A DNA stretch of 64,000 nt from Camillea tinctor (GCA_022578605.1 MU394098.1:186001-250000), one strand, 5' to 3'. Counted from the first letter of the stretch, positions 45,651 through 58,445 are shown. Translations and numbers: made by a program. Notes: a model not told the origin generated them from the sequence alone.

Positions 45651-47742
45651 TTAAATTTTATCTTCGTTTTCTATTTCTTCTGCAAAACTTGCGGCCTCTT
45701 GCCCGAAACGAGACTTTTTACGAATCACATGCCCATATCTATGAAATATGATTAGACAAGGGGCAAAAATTAATGCCATGAATCCAGGGATGCTAGATGC
45801 CCAGTGAATACCTGAGGAGAATGTAAGTCGATGCTAATGCAAATTGGTTCGTAAGGACAGCTAATTAACTTACCTAGAGAGGTATACATCTTCGTGGTGA
45901 ATAGGGGGAAGACGGCACCGGCAACAGATCTGAGGACGACACTCGCAGCTAACGCTGACGCAGCATAACCGAGATAAGCATCAACAAGGTAGTTTGTCAA
46001 GCAAATATAAAGTAATACCATTCCAAATCCAATGGGAACACCTGCGCTGACGGAAATCAACCAATAGACGGACGGGGAGTCTGTCCATGCAAACCAAAAC
46101 AGACCGATGGGCAGGGCTACAGCCCCTAGGATAGCGGGTGGCAGGCGAGCCTCTGGGGGCGCAAAGCCGTTGTGCTTTTCCACGACTCGAGCGTAGCGCC
46201 GCTGATCGACAGTCGCGATGTATATCAAAGAAATAATAATACCAATAGCGATGGCCAAGAATGGCAACGACGCGACACCTTGCGGCCATCCGCGGGTCTG
46301 CTGGAAGACGATGGGGTAGGCAGCCAGAAGAAGAAAGAGAGTACCATGAACGACAGAGAGAAAAAGACTAAGTAGGGCGACGATGGGCTCGAAGAAGAGG
46401 ATGACCCACGGCCGAAGGGTGCTAACACGGAGCTGGGTACCGATGGTCTTGGCTTGTTGCAAGCCCTCAACTGCGTGATCCTTGCCCGTGATCTTGGTTA
46501 GCTTAGCGGCCCGGCGCTGCAGAAGCGTCGGGGAGTAGGTCTCGGGAAACGTGAAGAACAGTACGAGCCACGTCGGTAAGGTGATAGAGACGATCATGAT
46601 CGCCAATGAGCGCCAGCCGTATGCGGCGTTCAAGAAGCCACAGATGACGGGTCCCATCATCTGCCCCAGCAAACCCGACAGGGTGGTTATGCTGAGCACA
46701 AGCCCGCGTTCCTGAGATTGGAACATATCGGCCACGATCGCGGGGGCAACTGCGTGGGTGTACGATCCGCTAATACCGGCGAGCAACCGGAACACAAGCA
46801 CGGAGGCGATGGTGGGCGACAGACCGGTCGCGCCGGAACAGAGAACGAACGTGAAGAAAGTCCAGACATACAGGCCGCGTCGTCCGTAGACTTCGCTAAG
46901 CGGTGACAGAATCAGAGCTCCGACGGCGAAGCCAAGGACGAAAAGTGACGTGAGAAGAATAGCCACGGTCTGGTCGACGTGAAATTCCTTGATAATATCG
47001 CTGGTTCCTATATATCTCGGTTAGCCTTTACTAGAGTTAGGCAGGCCAGGGGAAGGATGATCGCCGCCAGAACCAAATTACCTTGAGAAAACCCAGAGGA
47101 CGCGATGGCGACCATGAACACCGTAAACGCGAGGACTAAAGAGTGAATCCACTTATAGGAACGGGCGAACATGAAAGGGCTTGCTGGGTCGTTTTCTATC
47201 CATTTCACGAGATACGGCTTCTCGGGCGTCCCCCATCCTTCGAACTGATGCTTCAATATTTCCACCGAGACCAATGCCGCGTCGGCCTGGGCGAGCTGTT
47301 CTTCCGTAGGGGGTTCTTTCCAGCCTTTCTTCTCATCTTCGAGTTCTGCATCGTCCAACCACCTGTCCATGCCCCGACCCATCCATGACGGCCTGTATTC
47401 CACCGGGAACGCACCCTGCCATATTTGCGAACCCCCTAACGCCTGATCGTCCACAATCCATGTCGTACGGTTACCTACACGGTCATGTCCGGGCCACACG
47501 TGATGATGCGGCTGTGTTGGTGTCGAGGGTAGAAGAGTGTCGCCGACGAAGACGCTCATGCGGTTGGCCCGAGCCTCTGAATCGAAGGCGCCCGTCCATC
47601 GCCGCGATGCTGCCGGATCGGCGAAAGGCCGGACCGGTGCACTAAGCTCTTCGTCCTCCCCATAAGCGGTCGGCCATACTGTGAGGCGACGGCTCCACCG
47701 AGATACCCTGCGGGAGTCTCGTGACGGGTTACCACTAGGCAT
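45651..47742 (-). CDS. MFS transporter, DHA1 (drug:H+ antiporter/polyamine) type
   Basis: Exons complement(47007-47742? trimmed to 47082-47742), complement(45874-47007) and complement(45651-45811) give 651 residues. The coding exon borders are 47742-47082, 47007-45874 and 45811-45651. A hydrophilic N-terminal region of about 195 residues comes first, followed by roughly twelve membrane helices. The DHA1 signature after helix 2 is GALILSPLSEVYGRRGLYVW, and PETYSPTLLQRRAAKL is the typical helix 6-7 loop of the fluconazole-resistance/polyamine subgroup. Both introns are in phase 1 and each rejoins at a Gly codon. The final exon supplies the last helix (SIPGFMALIFAPCLIIFHRYG) and a charged tail. 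Likely a plasma-membrane proton antiporter. The substrate cannot be read from sequence. Confidence 0.9.
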
Positions 47743-50700
47743 AATAAACAAATGTCTAAGCGGCAGAAGAAGGGAAAGAGGAAAAGGGGGGGGAAGGGAA
47801 GGGAGGGACGGGGAAGAAGGAATAAAAAGAAAAGTAAAATTTAATGTACAAAAGGAGGTAAAAGATATACAGTAGAAGAGGAAAGAAAAAGAGAAAATCT
47901 AAACAACCAGCTCTAAACGAGAGTAAAGAAAGAATAGAAGAATCATTAGCACAATGCAAGAACACACATGAGTGACCACAACAGGCAAATGAGTGGAAGA
48001 GCCGCAGGGTATTATATTGGGATAGTCGGGTGCCAGCTTCACCAACAAGCTACCACTCACCCAATACGATGGCCCACGATACCGGTAAGGCTGTAAACTA
48101 ATGCAAGCCGGGGACACAATGAAACCCTAGGTATGCGTATGTGTGCATATAGTAGTGAAAAGGACCCACGCCGGCCATTGGGCTTTGAGCTGGACCATGG
48201 TGAACATGGATAGCTCTGCTAGTGTATATCTGCCGGGGGTAGGGAGGGAGAGTAGGGTGGGTGGGTGACGGACGCCGAGAACAGAAATAAAATAACATAT
48301 GGGGATCTAAGTTACCCGGACCACCCAATACATAGGTACGCATATACATTTATTCGCCGACTTGCCCTTTTCGGGACGGGAACTCAAAGATCATATTCAA
48401 CGCTATTTGTGCAAAAGAAAAAAAAGAAAGAAAGAAAGAAAAAGAAAACGACGATCTTCACCGATATGGATGAGTATACATTATTACTATATATATATAT
48501 CCGTACTGACCACGCCCTTTTTTGTTTCTTTTCGTCACAAAGTTCAACTCCTCTACGATAGGAGAGAGGGAGAAAGAAATATGTGTAAGTGGATATGTAC
48601 TATGTCAATGGCATAGCTTTGTATCATGGCTTGTTGTTTATCTGGGTCATATCCCCAAATGGCTTAAGAGAACCCGTTATAATACACTAAAGTCTAGCCT
48701 CTCTTATCCTGGCTAGTGTAGGAACAAAGCGCTTCTAGAAAGAAACATTAAATTCGTACCTAGATTGATTTTGATTTGAAGAAAGGAGAAAGTGAGATTA
48801 AGATATAGCAGTTAAGTCTAACGTCTTAATCTATATACGAAGAGAAGCAATTATTGCGATTACCAAATTGTACATATTTTGCGAAACAAAGTCTTTGCTC
48901 ATTTTCTTTCTCAGATATCTAGACTGACCGAATGAAGCTGTATTACATAGAATGGATAAATAGATGATTGCATGGATGGGACAGGTACAGTCGGTAAGAT
49001 AGACGAGATCTCTCCTGTGTTGCGTAGATCATTACAACACATAGGCTACCTACCTGTACGTACCGAACTCGGGTAACAGATCCTATCCTGATCACACACA
49101 CGTCGATCAGCAACCAACCGAGGCAAAGAAACGTGGGCGCGAGTCCAAACGAATGGGTAATGCATGTATAGATGAACAAGGGGGAGGGGGGCTAACGAAG
49201 GGGCGTTGTCGAAACGGTGACGAATTTCTTGTGTGCGTAGTCCCTTATAGCCATTAATGAATGCATTACGTTCGGGGGGAGGGCGAAGCCACAAAAAGGG
49301 CAGTAGAGGAACGGACAAAAAAAGCTTGATTTACTGGGGGAGCAAAGGAAAGTGGGAGAGAAAGCGACGACGATGACTTGGCCAAGAGTTTGCGGGCTTA
49401 GCTGATGGAGAAAGGAAGGGGGGTTAAGGACGTTGCGAGAGCGCGTCGAATACAATGAAGTTCATTAAGTTGATACACCACACCAACACCAAGCTTCGAA
49501 CCATCGTGAAGCATAACTAAGAAGAGTTAACCTAAGTAGGCTTAAGACAGGACTCCACCATCAACACTATTATTTACCCACTCACACATACACCACCTTG
49601 ACACATTGCAGAGTTGTAGTTTAGATCTATTCTGCCATGCAATGCAACACCATTCTTGAGATTGAACTCGATTAATTAATCAATCTGTGGAAGCTCATGA
49701 AACGATGAAAGGAAAGGAAGAGGCAATTAGGAAGAATATCTCTATTTTGTGTATTCATATATATCTATGTAGCCGGGATCTCATGTTAACATCGAACATG
49801 TTTCTTTTCACATCTGCGTTCTTGGTTTCTAGAAATGTCTAGGAATCACTGGTACTGTGTTTACTCGGGTTTTTCATCCCACTTCATTTTATTTTCTCGT
49901 CCTGTCAAAATCAAACCTTCCTAATACTCAACAGTTCTGGTAACAAGATAAAAAGTGTCTGGACTTCGATCTCTTTATCTCACCTGATTCGAGCGTTTCA
50001 TCGTCTTGGCGCTCGTCCTCGAAACAACTAGTAATTACCGTGGGGAGTGTGCGTTGGTAGTAAAAAAAAAAAGAAAAAAAGAATGTGAACACGCGCCCTT
50101 CCTTTTTCCCTATTCACCCCTTTACCTGGCTCCCTCCCATCAACTCCTACAGCTGTCTATACCTGGTGAAAATCTTTGACGAGATCGATTGGTACCGTCG
50201 GCCTTTTCTTTTCAGCGTCTAAATTTAGGGAATAAACAAGGCGCGGGAAGATGATTTACACAGGGGTTGAAGAGGGGATTCGGAGTCTACCCAAATGATA
50301 ACTCTATTGACATCGACGATGGCGCAGATGTGTGTATACGTATGTAAGTAATGCTATGTTATGCTAACGCTATCGCATGAGAGAGCGACGGCTGGGGTTC
50401 ACTACCTAAGAAAAGAAACGGGCGAACGATCTGAAACAAGAGGCTGCGATTATTCTTTTTTTACACTCGACGCCATGCAACTCGCTAGATAGATCGGACG
50501 AGAGAGCTAGAGATGGGGGGGGGGGTGTCTAGGCTTGTCAACCAACCTGGTAGCACATCATCTATCTACATACAACTACACTGCGGCTCTATCTACCTAA
50601 CTTGTATGCGGTGGTGGCTAGTATAGCAATATATCTATATACGCGTGACGACGTACGCGCACGCAAGCAGGGTAGCAACGCGGCGTGTAGGTGGGTCAGA

Positions 50701-53700
50701 CTTGGCCAGGTTTCGGGCCCTCGAGGGGAACCGGGGGAGGCCGTCGCCCATTGGCCTGGAATCGGTGGTAGTATTCTTTTCTGGGCTGGGTATGTGTAGA
50801 CGGTCTCAGCCTCCCGGCATTAGATCACCAAGGGTGGCTTGCGGCTCTCCGATTAGCTCGTCATTGGTTCCTTTTATTTTATTATTTATTGGGATATTGA
50901 TTGGTTGACAGCTACGTATGTATCAATATCTTACTTTTGCTTCCGGTTGACTAGGTAGTTAACTAGCCGTTTAGCTTACCTAGGTACAGTAAGAACCTAG
51001 GTTAGTATACACTCGAGTATAAATAGACTATAACACAGCGAGGGAAGAAGAAAAACCTATAAGCAAAGAAAAGGCTAGATATCTAAGTAGCTATGTGTAA
51101 GCCATTCTGGCGATAGTTTTCTTTTGGTATCCTATGTATAACCGCAAAGGCACATAATAGTCCGACGTGCAGGCGGAGCTTAAAGGGGATTCGCAGGGGC
51201 GCCAGGATAGGGGAGTATAATCGAAGCCGAGCGTTCGGGTAGGAGTAGCCTATTCTAGTTAAGACATCCTTTTTCTGGTCGACAAGGGGAGGATGGCGTA
51301 ATTATAGATCTTGGTTTCAAAACTGTGCTCACTTAGATAACAAACGAGGACGGACAGTCAGACCAATAATAGCTTCATCATCAGTTATAGAATAGATGAC
51401 CCAACACGCGCCTGGCATGTTCCTTTAATTAAGAGGCGACGAGTGATATGCTTCAACTATGTTTCCAAAGTGAAGAGTTTCCATATTAGTGAGCGTTCGG
51501 CTCCAGCACAGTGACAACATGGGAAGCTAGACAAGTTTCGATATTTTTGTTTCTTTGCTACGAAGAAAAGGGAGGGAAGAAAAACGAAAGCACGTCTATC
51601 TACATGTAGTGGGCTCAAAAATCATTACTCAGCCCCCCTTTAACAAGTCAAGGGGTTGCGGTGTTAGTAGGTATGCTAATACTAAGAGCAATATGTTAAC
51701 AACACATTACGACGACAACACATCAGAGAATGACGAGTCGGAAAGTACGTCATGATTCATCCCATAGCCCATCTTAGCTAGCATGAAAGACAAGACTCTG
51801 CGTCAAATCGGCTAGGTTTCTTCTGTCTTGCCCTCCGCATAATACATGCTCATGGACATACCGAACAAGATACTGACCCAGCATGGTAGATTGGATTTAA
51901 TGACCAAGGTAATATGGGAATGTTCCGCTATCGGGTTAATGCAACCGATGGCTAGGCGCTCTGATCTCTAGCAAGCAAGAAATATGTCGTAGCCGAGCGT
52001 GATACAGGCCCTCGATGAAGGGGTGTACCTAGAATACAAGACTAGATTTTGACAAACGTGCCTATGCAGAGCGACGGTCCTTTAATCTGTTTACATCAAG
52101 TTTAGCGACTGAAGTCTTAGAGTGCTTGCGTACTTAACCCCCTTTCAGTCCAGATACATTCGCTCTACATATACGGAAAGAGTCTAAAGACCGGCTATTG
52201 TTATGTTAATACTTTCCTCAGTCTTGTTATTAATTTAAGAAAGTTATAGCGAGAGCTCTAAGTATGCGTATTACGTTCCTGCATACCAGATTTGGGACTT
52301 TGATATAACCTGTGATACATCAGTAATATTGAAACTATCGTTTAAAAGATCCTGCTTGCTAATACCTGGTTAGAAGGAAATAGAAATAGAGGTATTTGCT
52401 AGGTACCTATTACTTAACTAAGCTGCCTTCTGAAGCCACGGACATGATATAGGGGCCCATAAGTGAACCCCCTATGCCCATTATGCAAATTTAAAGGGGA
52501 ATATATTCGACAGGAGACGGTGATATTATACGTCTAAGTAAAGATACTTTCTACGTAGTGGCTGGATTTCTAGTCTTAGGATGTTAAGAATCTATGCATG
52601 CGGTTTAAGAAGAGCTTTGGTAATGTTGGAGGCTCAGAGTATTAGTTAGGTAGGTATGCACGCAACAAAATGGTAAAATGCAGATTGCCCAGTTTCCGAT
52701 CCGACCGCAACTATTGCAAGTATAACGTTGCTAGGTTACGATCCGGATTGTATCACCCGTGCCGTCGACTAAATCATCTCTTGTTGGTGAGGCAAATAGC
52801 TGATGCGCTCTCGAAGCTTTCTAAGACATCTGATTATTAGCAGGTTTCAAACGGGACATGAACTTCCTTGCGTGACTTTTAGACTTGCAATAACTCGATC
52901 GTGTCAATAACAACACGGAAGACTCATAAATAGACATTTATATGGGCTTGAAGAGGATCGACTTGGCGATCTTTACTATGGGTTGGTCACTTATCTATTC
53001 CTCTCACTTATCCACCACACCTCCTTTTATGTGCCTCGATTGCCACACATCATTACCATCACCGGTATAGGGCTAGCCTGGGTTCTCACTAGTATGACTG
53101 AGTGCTTAATTCACTGTCCATGATGCCTTAGAGTCAGTGCTTATAGTCTCTACAATATAAGCTGGTACTAAGGGCTATTAGTCCGGTGCGGTCTCATATG
53201 GTATGGTTGGACATATTTTTTGAACCGATTCTCCCATGACTTCGATATGAAAGTTTGTAGGGCTTCCAAAAATTCTCTAACTAGGTAGCTTCTGATGGAG
53301 TCTACTTTTTGAACTACTCGTGGGACAGAAATTCCAGTAACCCTACAGCCTACTTAAAATTGAAAAAAGGAGTAGAAGAAAAATAGCTATTATATGTAGA
53401 ATAGAGCTCTACTCTACCACTTGAGAGGACACCGAAAGAAACCCCATATTTGGCCAAGTCTTCGTACTACGGGCACTCTCCTACCCCCCAAGTCACCCCA
53501 TCTTCAAGAGTACCTAAAAACCTCCTTACAATTATGCCGACATTAACCTAACTTAGCCTAACTTCATACCATAAAGCACATAATATCATGATAACCCCTT
53601 TCCCTACCCGTTCATATCCTCATCCTAGACCTTTCTTACCACCTAGCCCCCAGTGCCCTTTCACGCTCACTAACCCTTACTCCTTTCCAATCCATCATCT

Positions 53701-53706
53701 TCTTTC
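47743..53706. other. 6-kb gene-free region
   Basis: No family recognised on either strand. It begins with the GA/CT-rich leader of the MFS gene (47755-47900). It includes A-rich AAAG tracts (48415-48447), a G run near 50515-50525, a modest GC-rich patch at about 50640-50830 and then about 2.5 kb of AT-rich sequence (51.2-53.5 kb) with frequent stops in all frames. This last part could be decayed DNA, but I see no terminal repeats or transposase remnants. Confidence 0.5.
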
Positions 53707-54627
53707 TCAAGCACCACCCACCTCAGCCAGCGAGCTCTCCGCCGCATCGTCCGCCACCGTAGTCAGCGGCCCCACATCCATCTCCGCACCCGTCTGGGTA
53801 GCTAGATACTCGCCGGGGTGCGTGTACTTCACGCACTTACCGGAGATATGTGTGCGGCACCGGTGATGGCGCTTATCTAACCATGTTTCCAAAGAAGAAG
53901 AAGAAGAAGAAGAGCTCGTCTCCGTAAGACATGAACCCTCTGCGTCCTCATCATCACCATCATCGCACAGACCGCCCCAGCGCGTGGTTTTGGAAGGCGA
54001 ATGCGAAGGCCACGGCCAGTCGGGCGTGGTGAAAGTCTCGATCGAGAGCGCGGAGAAAGTCTCGATTGAGAGCGCGGAGAACGTGATGGTAGGGTGCTGC
54101 GGGGACCAGGTGTACGTGTGCGTTTGCGTGTGCGTGGTCGTCGAGATCGGGCAGTAGTCGCACGCGTACGTGAAGTAGTACACCGTGCTGGTTTCCACCG
54201 GGCCGGAGCTCGATGTTGTGGAGGCGCAGAGAGAGGACCCCGCGGACCCGGCGACGGAGGATAGGCAGGGCCAGTCCGTGCATGTGAACCCCGTCGCGCT
54301 CGTGGTGGTGGTAGTAGTAGTAGTGGTGGTGGTGGTTCTACTGCTGCTGGTAGTCGAGATCGACCGGGAAGGCTGCTCCCCTTCTTCCTCTGTGCATGAA
54401 GACACAGAGGTTGTTGTTACCAAGGGGATCGTCGGGGAGGAAATGTAGTCACTGCACTCTGATAGAGGGCAGCACTCGGGCGAGCCACAGGTGACGAAGG
54501 TCTCGTCGGTTGTGCGTACGAGGGTCACGATCGTGCTGGGGATCACGGGGATAGTGGTGGCTGGAGAGCTACCTGCGAGGGAGAGCGCCCCGGAGGAGGT
54601 CGACAAGGAAGAGGTGTTATTCCCCAT
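53707..54627 (-). CDS. Ser/Thr-rich protein of unknown function
   Basis: Single exon, 306 residues from the ATG at 54627. The frame stays open further upstream, but only from a TTG. The body is Ser/Thr-rich with a poly-Thr run, a poly-Ser run and a tandem FSALSIET duplication. It has about a dozen cysteines, including a CGSPECCPLSEC cluster and CDYC, and a basic patch LDKRHHRCRTH near the end. No hydrophobic signal peptide is visible. Instead the N-terminus MGNNTSS fits the MGxxxS/T pattern for N-myristoylation. Codons are GC-rich compared with the AT-rich flanks, which supports a real gene. A TATA-like motif lies about 110 nt upstream of this ATG. No family recognised. A missed upstream exon carrying a signal peptide is the main alternative. 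Confidence 0.55.
   Translation of the reverse strand: MGNNTSSLSTSSGALSLAGSSPATTIPVIPSTIVTLVRTTDETFVTCGSPECCPLSECSDYISSPTIPLVTTTSVSSCTEEEGEQPSRSISTTSSSRTTTTTTTTTTTTSATGFTCTDWPCLSSVAGSAGSSLCASTTSSSGPVETSTVYYFTYACDYCPISTTTHTQTHTYTWSPQHPTITFSALSIETFSALSIETFTTPDWPWPSHSPSKTTRWGGLCDDGDDEDAEGSCLTETSSSSSSSSLETWLDKRHHRCRTHISGKCVKYTHPGEYLATQTGAEMDVGPLTTVADDAAESSLAEVGGA
53892..53912 (-). repeat. (GAA)n repeat encoding poly-Ser
   Basis: About seven AAG units on the plus strand, read as TCT/TTC-frame serines in the minus-strand gene. Confidence 0.85.
54031..54078 (-). repeat. 24-bp tandem duplication in coding sequence
   Basis: Units 54031-54054 and 54055-54078 differ at one base and encode the doubled FSALSIET segment. 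Confidence 0.95.
54302..54336 (-). repeat. GGT/AGT trinucleotide tract encoding poly-Thr
   Basis: About eleven GGT or AGT units on the plus strand, read as ACC/ACT threonine codons on the minus strand. Confidence 0.9.
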
Positions 54628-56138
54628 TTGTGAGATGGTATTAGCTGGATTTGAGGTATATAGTAGCAAGTTTTGATCTTTATTATTTAAGGGTGTAGGG
54701 AGGACTGTGTTGGGATTGATCAACGCTGGCGTAATAGATTTATATATACACTTACATATATCTACGTATTCTCTCCTACCTATACCTCTTCCACCGATGG
54801 TCGTTTCTTCACCAGAATACTTGGTAAATATTTTCCATTCTTGCGTTATGGTTACTTGCCACCCGGAGGCTGAAATTATGTGTTATATTCATCGAGCCTT
54901 TGTATCTGGTCGTGCTCTATTCATTACGCTTTTTATAGAGCACATGTACTGACATGTCAGACTGTTTAATTCTACGAATAACCGCCTTCGTGTGATCGAC
55001 TAGAGTAAATCTATAGAGCCACACCTTGAGATATTGTACGAGGTTGCTGGTGCGATATTCACCCCAACCTCTCCTTCGCCACGTCTGCAAAAGGATTTCC
55101 TTCGTTCTTGGAAAGGAAATTATAGGGGGTGACTTCCAGTTACGTTACCCCAGACCTGACCCATAATAGTTCCAATGTTTACATAGGACAAATTCCGGCA
55201 CCCGAACCCCCAATATCACATCTCCCTTGTTTGCTACACAATATCATCGATCTCACACTCGGTAGTATATCTATGTTGAGTTGGTTAGTGAATGTCTAGG
55301 TTTTACTGCACCTGCTGTCTTGTTATCCTATGTGCTCCCTATCATTAATCGGGAATCACATCTGCAGCTGCTGGGATAATCAGGAGAAGCTGCCCCTGAG
55401 CACATGTACGTACAACATGGTATACCCCATAGTTATATTGGAATATGTGATTCGTGCGACTTGGAATTGGCAGTATCAATAGTAGACTTATCGTTGACAT
55501 CGATAATATATCAGTTACTCAAATGTAGCAAAAGCGAACACTGATTTCTCTTTGACAATTAACCCATTTATAATTTGTGACATCAAGGTTAAGGTGGAGA
55601 GTAGAGTAAGGGCTCCTGAAGACACCGTGTAAATACTCTGTGATATTACTACAATTTACGAGGATTTGCCTGCCCCTTTCACTGCCCCTTAATGTCGATA
55701 TTGGTTTGTGGTATTGCAGACTTTAGACAGACAAACCTAGCGATACACCTCGTGATTAGTTGCGGATAGTATAATGCAGAATAGAGTACCTATATATGAT
55801 GCATTTGTATTCATGTTTATATATGGGTAGCCTTATATGTATGTGTTGATGCATATGAATAACGTTGAACGCTATGAATAGTACAAATTGATCATTAAGC
55901 TTAGAACCAAAAAAAAGAAAAAGAAAAAAGAAATAGACCAAAATGAGAGATTGCCCCCCCAGGGAAACTCCTGAACTGAATATATACACGATTCATCCGG
56001 ACTTAACCCCAATACCTTCCCCTTGTCTCTCCATGTTTAACCTAAAAAAATGCTTCCTTGGATAATCTTAAGATGGCATAACTGACATACATCAATGTCG
56101 ACAACTTGTGATTTTCTTTTCTTTGGTTTTGATTATTA
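54628..56138. other. Intergenic region between the Ser/Thr-rich gene and the acyl-CoA dehydrogenase
   Basis: 1.5 kb of AT-rich DNA holding the promoter of the Ser/Thr-rich gene and the 3' flank of the dehydrogenase. No gene recognised. Confidence 0.55.
54738..54746 (-). promoter_or_regulatory. TATA-like box for the Ser/Thr-rich gene
   Basis: TATATAAAT on the minus strand, about 110 nt upstream of the ATG at 54627. The spacing fits a core promoter; assignment is inferred. Confidence 0.35.
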
Positions 56139-58003
56139 TTATAACTTCATGCCGGTCATCTTAGCAACACGCAAGCTCTGGCGCATGCTCAAATCAAGCA
56201 TAATCTCCTCACTTCCACCGGGGATCGCATACGCGCGCACGTCGCGGTATAAGCGCTCGACCTTGGCTCCCTGGCCGCCGCGCGAGTAGCTTAGGCCACC
56301 GAAGATCTGCGAGGCCTCGCGAGCGCAGAACTCGAATGTCAGAGTGCTCTGGGCTTTCAGGCCGGCGATGGGACCGCCGAGACGCAGCATCGCCTCCGTC
56401 TCGCCCATCTTTTCGCACTGGTAGATCAGATTCTCGAGCCAGTTATACGAGGCCTCGATCTGGCGCGCCATGTGCGCTAGCTTCATCCGGATGACCGGAT
56501 GCTCGATCAGCTTCTTGCCGAAGGTGCGCCGCTTGCTAGCGTACTTGACCGACTCCTCATAGCACACGCGCGAGAACCGGAGGGACTGAATGATAATGCC
56601 CATGCGCTCGTGGTTGAAGTTGGTCATGATGACTGATGCCTTGTGCGTTAGTTACCGCGTCATACCAGATTCACGGAGAGAGAAGAATAAAAAGGAAAAG
56701 TAGGTAACGCACCCTTGAAGCCCTGGTTCTCCTTGCCCAACAAATTCTCAACTGGGACCTTGACGTCCTCGAAGGTGATGTAGGTCGTGCCGCTGGACCA
56801 GACACCCTGGCAGTCCATCCGCCGCGTGCTGACACCGCCAAAGTCGCGTTCAATTAGAAGCAGCGAGACACCGTTCATGCCCTCACCGCCGGTACGCACA
56901 GCAGTGGTGAAGTAATCGCTCCAGATGCCGTTGGTGATCCACTTCTTCTCGCCGTTGACGATGTAGTGTTTGCCGTCCTCAGACAGCTTGGCCTCGCACG
57001 TCAGGTTGGCCACGTCGCTACCGGCGTCGGGCTCTGTGATGGCTAGACAGATGCGCTTCTCGCCCGACAGGATCCCGGGCATGATGCGATCCTTCAGGGC
57101 CTTCTTGCCGAATTTGATCAGCGGCGGTGCGCCAATACCGAACCCACCGATCATGTTCCACACGAAGCCTCCAGAACCCACGCGCGACAGTTCATCCGTA
57201 ATGATCATCTCGTGGAAAAGATCCCACTTCTCTGGAACCACCGACTTGACGGAACCCTTGACGTATTCTACGGGGTAGCGCACACCTAGGAGCCCGGCGA
57301 GATAGCCCCGACGGCCGGCCTCGAGGAAGATCTCGCGTGGCACTTCTTTCTTCTCGTCCCACTCGGTAACGTTTGGTTCAATGGCGGTCTCAACCCACTC
57401 GCGGACTTCGGCGCGCAGGGCGGCATGGGTCTCGTTGAAGTAGGGCGAGTGGTACTGCGATGGGGAGTTTGGTTAGCTGAGCTTCGTCTTAGATAGATGC
57501 GGACGGCAAGTGGACGACACACGTTTTGGTACCAGCTGGGATCAGCGAAGGGGATCAAGTCTCCGAATTGTTCTAGTGGTTCGCTCTCTTGCGATGTTGC
57601 TGTTGAAGTTTCCGTAGTTTTCTTGGTTTCTTTCTTAGGTGCTGGCGCTGGCGCTGGCGCTGGTGTGGGTGCGGGCGCAGGTTCGGCCTTCGGCTTGGTG
57701 TCTAGCGAACCGATCTGCAGCGATGCCTTGTATTTCTTGAGGATGCCCTCGTTATGGTATTTCCAAAACTGCTTGGAGGCGTCTTTACCGGCGACTCGGG
57801 TGAGGATCTTCTTCCCGCCTAAATGAAAGGGTCATGTTAGTTCTCGTCGGCCAAGATTAATTCGATTACCTGTGAATTAAGGACATACCAGGGTGATCAT
57901 CCTGGAATTTGGTAAGATCGTAGACATCGTCGTCGACGATAATCCATAGCGAGTCTCCCTTGTTATGCGACGCAACGTCGCTCTTGGTGAAGGTCTGCGC
58001 CAT
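56139..58003 (-). CDS. Cytochrome b5 / acyl-CoA dehydrogenase fusion protein
   Basis: Exons complement(57889-58003), complement(57523-57818), complement(56713-57454) and complement(56139-56632) give 548 residues. Residues 1-80 are a cytochrome b5-like heme domain with axial histidines H37 (DDHPGGKK) and H60 (WKYHNEG). An Ala/Pro/Lys linker follows (APAPAPAP near 90-105, encoded by a GCTGGC repeat), then an acyl-CoA dehydrogenase domain (about 150-548) with the FAD/substrate signature CLAITEPDAGSDV and KKWITNG. The usual catalytic-Glu site near the C-terminus reads PGGSEEI, with Gly where the base would be. E393 in NFNHERMG sits where isovaleryl- and long-chain-type enzymes keep theirs. Substrate unknown. 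No clear mitochondrial presequence or peroxisomal SKL end. Confidence 0.92.
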
Positions 58004-58262
58004 GTCAGGAATCGAAAAGGTAAATGGCAAAATACAACTGGCGAGGGATTGAATTGAGACGCTTAGATGGTTTAACTTGAGTAGCTTAAGAGGGTACGTT
58101 ACAAATTGAACAAGAACTTGGTTGGGAAGAGTTATAATGATGAATCTATGGAGGAGAGAAAGTCTAGAGTTAAGAGAGAGAACAGACAATAGCTAGCTTT
58201 AAGGCTTACATACACCCCTACATAACCTAGAATCACATGCCGGAAACGGTTTTAGGGAGTAC

Positions 58263-58306
58263 ACTGCAGGCGTACTGCAGGCGTACTGCAGGCGTACTGT
58301 AGGCAG
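58263..58306 (+). repeat. 11-bp tandem repeat ACTGCAGGCGT
   Basis: Three perfect units (58263-58295) followed by a diverged fourth (ACTGTAGGCAG). Confidence 0.95.
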
Positions 58307-58445
58307 TAAGGTACATAACCTACATTACACAATCTACTATGTACTTACGTACCGTACTACTTAACCCCCCCACAATCCAACCCCGTGTTTTCCGAAACAA
58401 CAACATTCACTAATGTATAGTCCGGGGATCTCGTGGGGAAAACTA

